In this document: one piece after another, positions 32,821-40,184 of the stretch
How the letters are laid out: each line of letters starts with the position of its first letter
How positions within the stretch are numbered: position 1 is the first letter of the stretch
Translations under genes and position numbers: made by a program
Notes under the pieces: generated by a model
Seen by the model: only the letters and a program-made list of their open reading frames with translations
Told to the model about the DNA's origin: nothing
The model's database searches: none
NCBI RefSeq assembly: GCF_000468755.1
Contig: NZ_AWEZ01000056.1
Coordinates: 1-41,872, forward strand
Direction of reading: 5' to 3'
Origin: Olsenella profusa F0195
GTDB lineage: Bacteria > Actinomycetota > Coriobacteriia > Coriobacteriales > Atopobiaceae
Length of the DNA: 41,872 nucleotides

Positions 32821-34242
32821 CTACGTATCCAGGAAGCGCTCCTGGGCCACCTTGGCGTACCAGCGCGCGGAGTCCTTGGGAATGCGCTCCTGCGTGTCAA
32901 AGTCCACGTAGAAGAGGCCATAGCGCTTGTTGTAGCCATTGTTCCAGCTGAAGACGTCCATGAGCGACCACACGAAGTAGCCCCGCAGGTGTGCGCCCTC
33001 GGCGATGGCCTTGAGCGCCCAGCGCAGGTGCTCGCGGATGTAGTGGATGCGCTCCTCGTCGTGCACCGCCCCCTCCTCCAGCCGGTCCTTGGAGGCCATG
33101 CCGTTCTCGGTGACGTAGAGCTCCTTGTAGTGGGGCCACTGACGACAGATGCGCATCACCAGATCGTAGAGTCCCTGGGGATAGATCATCCAGTCCCAGT
33201 CGGTGCGCGGGATCTCGGGGCGTGCCACGTACTCGCCGATGCCCTGGAGCGCATGGCGCTCCGTGCCCTTCTCGCCGGTGGAGTTGTGGTGGCAGTCGTT
33301 GGGACCGTCGTATGCCTTGAGGAAGTTGCTCTGGTAGTAGTTGATGCCCAGGCAGTCGTTGTGCGGCGCCGCGGCAGCGAGCTGCTCGAGGTCCTCGGGC
33401 AGAAACTCCAGCCGCCCGCCCGCAAGGGCGGCGAGCCTGTTGGCACAGTCCAGCGTCTCCTCGGAGTACCTTCCGTCAAACGTGGCCTCCAGCAGGAACT
33501 GGTTGTTGAGCACGTCGTCGATACGGGCCGCCTCGACATCGCCCGCTGCTGCGGGGTCATCCGGGTACTTGGTCGAGAGGGCATGGACGACGCCGATGGA
33601 CCCGGGATGGCCCAGCTCCTCGAAGGCGAGCACGGCACGAGCATGGGCGACCATCATGTTGTGCATGGCCTGGAAGGCCAGGTCGAGCCGATAGCGCTGG
33701 CCACGCGGCCAGGTGCCCTCGATGTACATGTTGGACACGACGGCCCAGATCTCGTTGAACGTGAACCAGTGCGTCACCTCGGGATACTCCGCGAAGCAGA
33801 AGCGCGCGTAGCGCTCGAAGGCATCGATGGCATGTTGGTTGAGGAAGTCCCCCTCACGGTAGAGCGCATCCGGCGAGTCAAAGTGGTGGAGCGTCACGTA
33901 CGGCTCCACGCCCCGGGAGCGACATTCCGCGAAGAGCCGATGGTAGAATGCCACGCCCTCGGAGTTGGGCACGGGATCGTCCCCGTTGGGGAAGATGCGC
34001 GACCATGCGATGGAGACGCGGATGCCGTTGATGCCATACTCCTGGCAGAGCCGCAGGTCCTCCGGATAGCGGTGGTAGAAGTCACTCGCCGGGTCGGCGG
34101 AGAACAGGCCCTTCTCGTCCAGGTAGTCGTCCCAGGCAACCTTGCCCTTGCCGTGCGTGCGCGTCTCGCCCTCGCACTGGTAGGCCGCCGTCGCCGCGCC
34201 AAACACGAAGTCCTTGGGAAAGCGTGCGTCCTCCTGCGTCAT
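32821..34242 (-). CDS. lacG: 6-phospho-beta-galactosidase (GH1)
   Basis: 473 residues, close to the 468-470 of streptococcal and lactococcal LacG. It cleaves lactose-6-phosphate to glucose and galactose-6-phosphate in the cytoplasm. The acid/base is Glu164 (TFNEI) and the nucleophile Glu379 (VTENG). LacG-specific segments are kept almost word for word: GATAAYQCEG, YGINGIRVSIAWSRIFPNG, ECRSRGVEPYVTLHHFDSP and VFSWNNGYNKRYGLFYVDF, the last forming the phosphate pocket with S, N, K and Y. These separate it from BglA-type phospho-beta-glucosidases. GGGAGG is 8 bases before the ATG. The start lies 1 base after the stop of lacE, so the two are coupled. Confidence 0.93.
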   Translation of the reverse strand: MTQEDARFPKDFVFGAATAAYQCEGETRTHGKGKVAWDDYLDEKGLFSADPASDFYHRYPEDLRLCQEYGINGIRVSIAWSRIFPNGDDPVPNSEGVAFYHRLFAECRSRGVEPYVTLHHFDSPDALYREGDFLNQHAIDAFERYARFCFAEYPEVTHWFTFNEIWAVVSNMYIEGTWPRGQRYRLDLAFQAMHNMMVAHARAVLAFEELGHPGSIGVVHALSTKYPDDPAAAGDVEAARIDDVLNNQFLLEATFDGRYSEETLDCANRLAALAGGRLEFLPEDLEQLAAAAPHNDCLGINYYQSNFLKAYDGPNDCHHNSTGEKGTERHALQGIGEYVARPEIPRTDWDWMIYPQGLYDLVMRICRQWPHYKELYVTENGMASKDRLEEGAVHDEERIHYIREHLRWALKAIAEGAHLRGYFVWSLMDVFSWNNGYNKRYGLFYVDFDTQERIPKDSARWYAKVAQERFLDT

Positions 34243-34243
34243 G

Positions 34244-36019
34244 TCACTCGCCTCCCTTGAGGGCGTCGGCGACGAAGCGCAGTGACTTCTCGCCATCGCG
34301 CGTGAGGTCGATGTACTCCTTGCCCCCACAGGCCGCCGTGGCGACGCCCATGCGCGCGGCGTCCTTCTCGAGGTCGGGCAGGTAGGAGGCAACCTGCGGC
34401 GCCAGGATCACGAGGTCGTAGTCACCCATGATGTCCAGGTGCGCGCCATAGGCACCGGCGGCCGCCTCAAGGTCCACGCCATGCTCCTCGGCCGCCTTGG
34501 CAAGCGCGTTGGCCAGCAGGCCCGACGTGCCGCCACCGGCGCAGAGCACCAGCACGCGCTTGCCGTCGAGGGATGCGCCCGCAGCCGCGGGAGCGGCGGG
34601 TGCGGGAGAAGCGGTGGGCGCGGGGGAAGGCGCGGGGGCGGGAGCCGCCTCCTCGCGTGCGGGAGCGGGCGTTGCGCCCTCGGCTGCCGGCGCCTCCCCA
34701 CGTGCCGCCTCGAGCGCCGCCTCGTCGGCGTCCTCCTGGTCGAGCAGCTGGCGGTCATACACGCGGAAGAACGGGTAGTACACCACGAAGTCGACGCCAA
34801 GGGCCACCGCGACGTAGAGCAGCGAGAGTGGCTGCATGGCGCATCCCAGGAAGATGCCCAGAGGCGCAGGGGTCACCCAGGGAAGCACGTAGGTGAAGCT
34901 GTTCATGCCCAGGACGTCCACGAAGACCTTGAAGACCCACACGTTGAAGACGGGCGCCAGCACGAACGGAAGGAAGAACACGGGGTTGAGCACGAACGGC
35001 GCGCCAAAGAGTATGGGCTCGTTGACACCAAAGAGCACGGGCACCGCGGAGGCGCGGCCGATGGCCTTGAGCTGCTGGGAACGTGCCATGAAGGCGATCA
35101 TGAGCGTGATCATGAGCGTGGCGCCCGTGCCGCCCATGGTGACCACGAAGTACTGCGTGCCAGGCGTGATGACGCTGGAGGCATGCTGCCCCGCCTGGAC
35201 GAGCGTGAGATTGTTGGCCACGTTGTAGAACGCGATGGCGCCGATGGCCGGCTCCACGATGGAGGGGCCGTGCACGCCCACGAACCAGAAGAGGCCGATG
35301 GCGCCGTAGATGACCGCCAGGCCGGCATAGGTGTCGGCGGCCGAGAAGAGCGGCTGGAAGGCACGAATGACGCCCTCGGCGAAGCAGAAGCCGAACACCC
35401 CATGGAAGAGGTGGTCGAACAGCCAGAACACGATCGTGGTGGCAGCGAACGGGATGATGTCCTTGAACGTCTGGGCGATGTTGGGCGGCACCTGCTCGGG
35501 CATCTTGAGCGTCACGTTGTTCTTGATGAGCACCTTGTAGATGCCACCCACCACAAACGCGGTCAAAAAGGCCGTGAGCAGTCCCTTCGAACCCAGATAG
35601 GAGGTGTCGAGACCCGTGAGGGACGTGCCGTCCGCCAGCTGCTGCACGATGTCGCCCGACGCCAGGATGGCAAAGCCCACGACGGACGCGAGCATCGTGG
35701 AGACCGAGTTGATCTGGTTGGTCTTGGGCATCTCGCGGTTGAGGCCGTCGGTGAAGTGCTTGGCCGTGGTTGCCGCGACGAGCAGGCCCACGATGCCCAT
35801 GGAGTAGTTGTACGGCTTCATGAGGAAGTCGTTGACCTCCTGGGGCCACTGGTAGCCAAAGATGATGGGGATGTTGGCTATCAGCAGGAAGAGCGACGAG
35901 AAGATGATGATTGGCATGACCGAGATGAAGCCGTCGCGAATGGCCTTGAGGTACTTGTTACGTGCGACGGCGTCAAAGAAGGGCTTGCCCCTCTCAATGA
36001 GCGCGATCAGGCGTTCCAT
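34244..36019 (-). CDS. lacE: PTS lactose-specific EIICB component
   Basis: 591 residues from the ATG at 36019 (AAAGGA 5 bases upstream). The EIIC domain of residues 1-430 has eight to ten spans, with typical segments GLFWFVGVHGPSIVEPAIGA and PVLFGVNEPILFGAPFVLNP, the sugar-binding His and Glu. A linker of about 40 residues (440-482) consists almost only of Ala, Pro and Glu. The EIIB domain of 484-591 carries the phosphocysteine Cys493 (VLVLCAGGGTSG). It imports lactose as lactose-6-phosphate, with EIIA from lacF. The linker is longer and more Pro/Ala-rich than in Firmicutes proteins, as expected for a high-GC host. It lies between lacF and lacG. Confidence 0.93.
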   Translation of the reverse strand: MERLIALIERGKPFFDAVARNKYLKAIRDGFISVMPIIIFSSLFLLIANIPIIFGYQWPQEVNDFLMKPYNYSMGIVGLLVAATTAKHFTDGLNREMPKTNQINSVSTMLASVVGFAILASGDIVQQLADGTSLTGLDTSYLGSKGLLTAFLTAFVVGGIYKVLIKNNVTLKMPEQVPPNIAQTFKDIIPFAATTIVFWLFDHLFHGVFGFCFAEGVIRAFQPLFSAADTYAGLAVIYGAIGLFWFVGVHGPSIVEPAIGAIAFYNVANNLTLVQAGQHASSVITPGTQYFVVTMGGTGATLMITLMIAFMARSQQLKAIGRASAVPVLFGVNEPILFGAPFVLNPVFFLPFVLAPVFNVWVFKVFVDVLGMNSFTYVLPWVTPAPLGIFLGCAMQPLSLLYVAVALGVDFVVYYPFFRVYDRQLLDQEDADEAALEAARGEAPAAEGATPAPAREEAAPAPAPSPAPTASPAPAAPAAAGASLDGKRVLVLCAGGGTSGLLANALAKAAEEHGVDLEAAAGAYGAHLDIMGDYDLVILAPQVASYLPDLEKDAARMGVATAACGGKEYIDLTRDGEKSLRFVADALKGGE

Positions 36020-36085
36020 GACAATCCTTTCCTGTGACGGTGAGTGGGGGGCGGACACGCGGCGCATGTCCGCCCCAGAGCTGTG

Positions 36086-36397
36086 CTAGCGGGTGCGATA
36101 GATGTCCAGAAGCGTGTTGATGATGTCTGCCAGGAGCATCGTGGTCATGAGGTGGTCCTGGGCGTGGACCATGATGAAGCCCAGCTCCGCGCTCTCCCCC
36201 TTGGCCTCGCGGCTCAGCAGGTCAAACTGCGACTTGTGCGCGTCGTTGAGCAGGCCCTTCGCCTCCTCGACGAGAGCGTCCACCTCGTCAAACTTTCCCG
36301 CCTTGGCATCCTTGAGCGCCAAGAGCAGCTTGGTCCGTGCATCACCTGAGTAGGCAACGATCTCGAACCCGATGTTGGCAACTTGCTCCTTGTCCAT
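36086..36397 (-). CDS. lacF: PTS lactose-specific EIIA component
   Basis: 103 residues, the usual length of LacF. This all-helical trimeric protein carries phosphate from HPr to the EIIB domain of LacE. The active histidine is His78 in FIMVHAQDHLMTTM, and Asp81 is the metal ligand at the trimer axis. FEIVAYSGDARTKLLLAL and LNDAHKSQFDLLSREAKG are standard. GAGAGGAG precedes the ATG. It is the first gene of the lacF-lacE-lacG run and diverges from lacR across 594 bases. Cellobiose/chitobiose EIIA (CelC) is the closest alternative, but the lacE and lacG neighbours settle it. Confidence 0.92.
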   Translation of the reverse strand: MDKEQVANIGFEIVAYSGDARTKLLLALKDAKAGKFDEVDALVEEAKGLLNDAHKSQFDLLSREAKGESAELGFIMVHAQDHLMTTMLLADIINTLLDIYRTR

Positions 36398-36564
36398 ACG
36401 AACTCCTCTCTCGTGCGTTCAACTCCTGCTATGTGAGACGGTCGTCCCCTCCCGGTAGGGGCCTTCCGCTGATCCCCGACTAGGCCACGGATGTGGTGGT
36501 AAGCCACAGGTAGCGTGCGGTGATATGCGGTTTTCTGTTTGCTGCGAACATCCTCGCGCGCGAG

Positions 36565-36587
36565 AGCACATGGTGGGGCCATGTGCT
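36565..36587. promoter_or_regulatory. Dyad AGCACATGG-5-CCATGTGCT, candidate operator
   Basis: Perfect 9-bp arms: 36565-36573 and 36579-36587 around TGGGG. It could bind a dimeric regulator such as LacR or form a small RNA hairpin. It lies about 170 bases upstream of lacF, and its word recurs in part upstream of the gat-type operon. Confidence 0.45.
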
Positions 36588-36939
36588 GCGCTGATCGAAC
36601 GAAAGGCCCAAACGCACAGCGCCGCCCACGGGAACGGGCACGAAGGGAGCCGCCCCGTTCGGAGGGGCAACAGGGCCGTCACCATCATTCCACGAGGGCG
36701 GGAAACCCCGCGCATGCGCACGCAGGCTGGGGCGACAGGGTCGCGGGTGCGCGGGGTGAGGCGCCAGGGCCCCACCCCATTTTCCAGGTGTCACGGACAC
36801 GGGAGATGGTCCCCGGACGGCAGCGCGCCCTGTTCGTTTGCATGGTCGGTTCGAACAGGATCCGCGTTGTCAGAAGCAGCCAACTGTTCACTCGACTGAC
36901 AGTCGCCCCACGTCTGGGCCACACGCTCCCTCCCAGACC

Positions 36940-36968
36940 TTGCGCGCACGCGTAACCATCGGTATCGT
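36940..36968 (+). promoter_or_regulatory. Possible lacR promoter
   Basis: TTGCGC (36940-36945) and TATCGT (36963-36968) with a 17-base spacer, 23 bases before the lacR ATG. Each hexamer matches consensus in four of six positions. AGAGGAGG follows at 36979-36986. Confidence 0.4.
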
Positions 36969-36991
36969 TCGCGCAAACAGAGGAGGACGCC

Positions 36992-37759
36992 ATGCTCAAG
37001 ACCGAGAGACGCGAAACCATCTGCAAGCTGGTGGACAAGCGCAACACCATCACCACGGTGGAGCTCGCCAGCGCGCTTGCGGTCTCGGAGATGACGGTCC
37101 GACGCGACCTCGCCGACCTTGCCCACATGGGACGGATCGTGCGCGTCCATGGAGGGGCACGCAGCGTCCTGGGCGCACGGGGGACGGCGATCCCGCGCGA
37201 GTTCGCCCACCATGAGAAGATGAGCGCACACGAGCATGAGAAGGCGCAGGTGGCGAGTGCGGCGCTCGCCTACATAGATGAGGGCGGCACCATCTTCCTT
37301 GGTACGGGCACGACCGTGGAGCTGCTCGCCCGGCTGCTGCCCCTCATCCGCCTCAGGGTGATCACCAACAGCCTGCCCGTCGTCGATGCGCTCTGCAACC
37401 GTGAGGGCATCGACCTCTGCTGCATCGGCGGCACCTACCGGCCCAGCACCGGCGCCTTCGTTGGCGCCATCGCCGAGGACGTGCTCTCTCATCTGGGAAT
37501 CGACGCCGCCTTCATCGGGCTCAACGGCATCTTCGACCACACCGCCTCCACCTCCAACACCCAGGAGGGCAGGCTGCAGCGCATCGCACTCGACCGCGCC
37601 AACCTCCGCTATCTCCTGGCCGACTCCAGCAAGCTGGACCGACGGGACTTCTATGGGTTCTACGACCTTGTCAACGTGGACGCCCTCATGACCGACCGAC
37701 TCATCACCCCCGAGCAGGAGGCCGACCTCTCCCAGTACACCAAGGTCGTGACGGGATAG
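36992..37759 (+). CDS. lacR: Lactose/tagatose-6-phosphate operon repressor, DeoR family
   Basis: 255 residues. The N-terminal winged helix-turn-helix reads RRETICKLVDKRNTITTVEL ASALAVSEMTVRRDLADL with the signature GRIVRVHGGAR (residues 47-57). The sensor domain contains FLGTGTTVELLARLLP, where most family members have D-S-G-T-T; here the first Ser is replaced (LGTGTT), as in LacR proteins. CCIGGTYRPSTGAFVG and DSSKLDRRDFYGF follow. LacR of lactic bacteria represses the lac operon and is released by tagatose-6-phosphate. GAGGAGG is 5 bases before the ATG. It leads the lacR-lacA-lacB-lacC run and diverges from lacFEG, so control of both arms is likely. Confidence 0.9.
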   Translation: MLKTERRETICKLVDKRNTITTVELASALAVSEMTVRRDLADLAHMGRIVRVHGGARSVLGARGTAIPREFAHHEKMSAHEHEKAQVASAALAYIDEGGTIFLGTGTTVELLARLLPLIRLRVITNSLPVVDALCNREGIDLCCIGGTYRPSTGAFVGAIAEDVLSHLGIDAAFIGLNGIFDHTASTSNTQEGRLQRIALDRANLRYLLADSSKLDRRDFYGFYDLVNVDALMTDRLITPEQEADLSQYTKVVTG

Positions 37760-37842
37760 CCGCCCTCGCACAACTCCCCACCGCGCATCCCGGACGTGCG
37801 CGAACGAGCATCTGACAGCAAAGACAGAGAAGGGAAGGCACG

Positions 37843-38265
37843 ATGAGAGTCGTACTGGCCTCAGACCCCGAGGGCTCCGCCCTCAAGGACGACATTGCGG
37901 CATACCTCGAGGAGCAGGGCCACGAGGTGGCCGACGAAGGCGAGCAGGCGGATTGCGTGGACGCCGCACTGAAGGTTGCCCACGCCGTCCTCGACGACCC
38001 CGCGAGCAGGGGCATCGTGGTCGATGGCTATGGTGCGGGAAGCTACATGGCCGCCAGCAAGGTCAAGGGCATGATATGCGCCGAGATCTCCGACGAGCGC
38101 TCCGCCTACATGACCCGCCAGCACAACAATGCCAAGGTCATCTGCCTTGGCGCCCAGATCGTGGGACCGGGGCTTGCCAAGAGCATCGCCCGCGAGTTCC
38201 TCGCGGCCGACTATGACGGCGGCCGTCACCAGATCCGCGTGGACATGCTCGACAAGATGGCATAG
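37843..38265 (+). CDS. lacA: Galactose-6-phosphate isomerase subunit LacA
   Basis: 140 residues (typical LacA 141-142). It belongs to the RpiB/LacAB fold and forms a mixed complex with LacB that turns D-galactose-6-phosphate into D-tagatose-6-phosphate. Diagnostic stretches match Lac[41 protein letters not shown] and [18 protein letters not shown]. As in other LacA subunits, the catalytic cysteine of RpiB (ICGTG) is absent, replaced by VVDGYGAG, so the active site depends on LacB. GAAGGGAAGG precedes the ATG. It is 83 bases after lacR and 62 bases before lacB. Confidence 0.94.
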   Translation: MRVVLASDPEGSALKDDIAAYLEEQGHEVADEGEQADCVDAALKVAHAVLDDPASRGIVVDGYGAGSYMAASKVKGMICAEISDERSAYMTRQHNNAKVICLGAQIVGPGLAKSIAREFLAADYDGGRHQIRVDMLDKMA

Positions 38266-38327
38266 CGCCACGCTCGAAACCATCCCATCACCAGCAGCTG
38301 GGGGCATCCCCCAGAGAAGGGAGCACC

Positions 38328-38852
38328 ATGGCTACAAAGATCGTCGCCATCGGTTGTGACCACATCGTCACGGACACCAAGATGCACCTGTCCGACTCAC
38401 TCAAGGCGCACGGCTATCAGGTCATCGACTGTGGCACGTACGACACCACGCGCACGCACTACCCCATCTATGGCAAGAGGGTGGGCGAGCTCGTCGCCTC
38501 CGGGAAGGCGGACGCGGGCATCGTGCTGTGCGGAACGGGCATCGGCATCAGCGAGGCCGTCAACAAGGTGCCCGGCGCGCGCTGCGCCCTCGTGCGCGAC
38601 ATGACCTCCGCACTCTTCGCCCGCAGGCACCTGGGCGCCAACGTCTGCGGCTTTGGTGGGCGCATCACCGGGGAGTTTCTCATCAACGACATCGCCAACG
38701 CCTTCCTCGAGGCAGAGTACGAGCCCACGCCACAGTCCGATGCGCTCGTCGCCAAGATCGATGCCGTCGAGCACGCCGACCCCAACCAGTCCGACCCCCG
38801 CTTCTTTGACGAGTTCCTCGAGAAGTGGGACCGCGGCGAGTACCACGACTAG
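38328..38852 (+). CDS. lacB: Galactose-6-phosphate isomerase subunit LacB
   Basis: 174 residues (typical LacB 171-172). It keeps the RpiB-type active site that LacA lacks: Asp11-His12 (AIGCDHIV) and the catalytic Cys68 in [31 protein letters not shown] and the tail of [20 protein letters not shown] with RGEYHD are hallmark LacB features. Together with LacA it makes tagatose-6-phosphate. GAAGGGAG is 5 bases before the ATG. lacC begins 9 bases after its stop. Confidence 0.95.
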   Translation: MATKIVAIGCDHIVTDTKMHLSDSLKAHGYQVIDCGTYDTTRTHYPIYGKRVGELVASGKADAGIVLCGTGIGISEAVNKVPGARCALVRDMTSALFARRHLGANVCGFGGRITGEFLINDIANAFLEAEYEPTPQSDALVAKIDAVEHADPNQSDPRFFDEFLEKWDRGEYHD

Positions 38853-38861
38853 GGCACGACC

Positions 38862-39800
38862 ATGATACTCACCGTTACCCTCAACACCTCCATCGACAAG
38901 GCCTACCAGCTCGACGGTGCCCTGGAGGCGGGCACCGTGATGCGCGTCGCCCGCTGCTCGAACAGCGCTGGTGGCAAGGGGCTCAACGCCTCGCGCGCCG
39001 TCGCCTCGTGCGGGGCGACCGTACTGGCGACGGGATTCGTCGGCGGCCACAACGGGAGCCTGCTCCTGGACCTCCTGGGGCGGGATGGCATTCCCCAGCG
39101 CTTCGTGCGCGTGGGGAGCGAGACCCGCTCGTGCATAAACGTGCTCGAGGGCCAGGGGCGCTCGACGGAGTTCCTCGAGCCTGGCGCCTCCGTGACCGGC
39201 GAGGAGTTTAGGCAGCTCGTCATGCTCGTCCGTGAGGAGGCGGGGCGTGCCGGCGTGGTCACCATGAGCGGCAGCGTCCCCGCGGGCCTTCCCAAGACCG
39301 CCTGGGCAGAGCTCGTGTCCACCGTGCGCGCCGAGGGCGTGCCCGTGATCCTGGACAGCTCGGGCGCATCCCTGGAGCGCGCCGTGCGTGCAGCCACCAA
39401 GCCCACCGTCATCAAGCCCAACGTCGACGAGATCTCCCAGTTGGTCGGCCATCGCATCGCGTCGATCCCCGAGGTCGTCGATGCGGCACGGCGCCTGCAC
39501 GGCGAGGGCATCCGCGACGTCATCGTCTCCCTTGGCGCAGACGGGGCCGTCCTCGTCACCGACGAGGGGGCGTTCCGTGGGTCGTCGCCCTCCATCACGG
39601 TGCTGAATCCCGTTGGCTCGGGCGACACGCTCGTCGGCGCCTATGCCGTGGCCATGGAGCGTGGGCTCCCTGCCCCGGAGCGCCTGCGCTATGCCATGAG
39701 CAGGGCAACGGCCAACTGCCTCTCCCCCGAGACGGGACGCTTCGATGCCGACACCGCAGACGACCTGCTCGCCCGGACGGTGGTGGAACCCGTCCGCTAG
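38862..39800 (+). CDS. lacC: Tagatose-6-phosphate kinase (PfkB family)
   Basis: 312 residues (LacC 310). It phosphorylates tagatose-6-phosphate to tagatose-1,6-bisphosphate with ATP. The N-terminal sugar-binding motif is SAGGKGLNASRAVASCG (residues 35-51, GGKG at 37-40). The C-terminal PfkB signature VGSGDTLVGAYAVAME contains the catalytic Asp. MILTVTLNTSIDKAY is the usual family start. 1-Phosphofructokinase (FruK) is the nearest alternative, but the lacA-lacB-lacC order decides. The ribosome-binding site is poor (GGGCACGACC), consistent with coupling to lacB 9 bases upstream. Two hairpins follow the gene. Confidence 0.92.
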   Translation: MILTVTLNTSIDKAYQLDGALEAGTVMRVARCSNSAGGKGLNASRAVASCGATVLATGFVGGHNGSLLLDLLGRDGIPQRFVRVGSETRSCINVLEGQGRSTEFLEPGASVTGEEFRQLVMLVREEAGRAGVVTMSGSVPAGLPKTAWAELVSTVRAEGVPVILDSSGASLERAVRAATKPTVIKPNVDEISQLVGHRIASIPEVVDAARRLHGEGIRDVIVSLGADGAVLVTDEGAFRGSSPSITVLNPVGSGDTLVGAYAVAMERGLPAPERLRYAMSRATANCLSPETGRFDADTADDLLARTVVEPVR

Positions 39801-39820
39801 GATCATCCTCGTGCCCTCTC

Positions 39821-39880
39821 GCAGGTCCCGTCCCGTTTTGGGCGGGGCCTGCGGCCATCCTGGGGCAACCCAAGCCCCAG
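39821..39880 (+). terminator. Tandem hairpins ending the lacRABC transcript
   Basis: First: GCAGGTCCCGTCC (39821-39833) pairs with GGCGGGGCCTGC (39841-39852) around CGTTTTG with one or two imperfections. Second: CTGGGGC (39860-39866) pairs perfectly with GCCCCAG (39874-39880). The first begins 20 bases after the lacC stop. Confidence 0.65.
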
Positions 39881-39936
39881 AGTTGGTCGTGCAGGCACAG
39901 GGGGCCGAAGGCGTGACGGCGGACGCCACCCGATCC

Positions 39937-40068
39937 GGTCGTGCGAGGCTCCCCTCCCGTCGTGCGAGGTTTTCTCGCCAAAACTGCCTCGCGTGCTGAC
40001 TTGAGTCCGCATGCGAGACAATATCGGCCAAAAAACCTAGCACGATGGGTGGGAAACCGAGCACGACC
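39937..40068. repeat. Mirrored GTGCGAG repeat element, copy C
   Basis: Outer arms GGTCGTGCGAGG (39937-39948) and CCGAGCACGACC (40057-40068). Inner arms TCGTGCGAGGTTTTC (from 39960) and AAAAACCTAGCACGA (to 40045). The core at 39985-40020 is CCTCGCGTGCTGACT facing AGTCCGCATGCGAGACA, nearly the reverse complement of the copy B core. It lies between convergent lacC and the transposase gene, inside the non-coding stretch 39801-40184. Confidence 0.85.
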
Positions 40069-40118
40069 GGAGGGCGCCCGTCACCTTGGTACAACCTGAC
40101 TTTGGCAGTAGGGGGAGG

Positions 40119-40148
40119 CCGTTTGCCCTGTATGAACTGGGCAAACGG
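40119..40148. terminator. Perfect 10-bp hairpin near the end of the IS1634-type element
   Basis: CCGTTTGCCC (40119-40128) pairs with GGGCAAACGG (40139-40148), followed on the plus strand by CATCTTTTCC. It may stop transcription from the lac side into the element, or lie inside the element's non-coding end. The element's boundary cannot be set because the other terminus is outside the window. Confidence 0.6.
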
Positions 40149-40184
40149 CATCTTTTCCAGTGACACTCCCTGTAGTGCAACAGC

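Larger units (their letters stand above)
36398..36991. other. 594-base divergent control region between lacF and lacR
   Basis: No gene with support. It must contain the promoters of both lac arms. Seen here are a 9-bp dyad at 36565-36587, a possible lacR promoter at 36940-36968, and an A/T-rich patch at 36524-36541 (GGTTTTCTGTTTGCTG) that resembles DeoR-family operator tracts and lies about 130 bases upstream of lacF. Its length is generous for two promoters. Confidence 0.5.

Noticed and set aside
32821-34242. LacG as a 6-phospho-beta-glucosidase (BglA type)
   Set aside because: The phosphate-pocket segment NNGYNKRYGLFYVDF and several long stretches are LacG-specific, and it is coupled to lacE and accompanied by lacA, lacB and lacC.
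34439-36037. Long open frame of about 530 codons antisense to lacE
   Set aside because: High-GC coding DNA leaves the opposite strand open. Its translation is His/Glu/Arg-biased with no family features, while lacE on the other strand is clear. Similar shadows opposite recQ, the ABC genes, LacG and LacC were dropped for the same reason.
36835-36875. GGTTCGAAC as the T-loop of a tRNA gene
   Set aside because: The flanks do not pair as a T-stem, and no acceptor, D or anticodon arm can be built around it.
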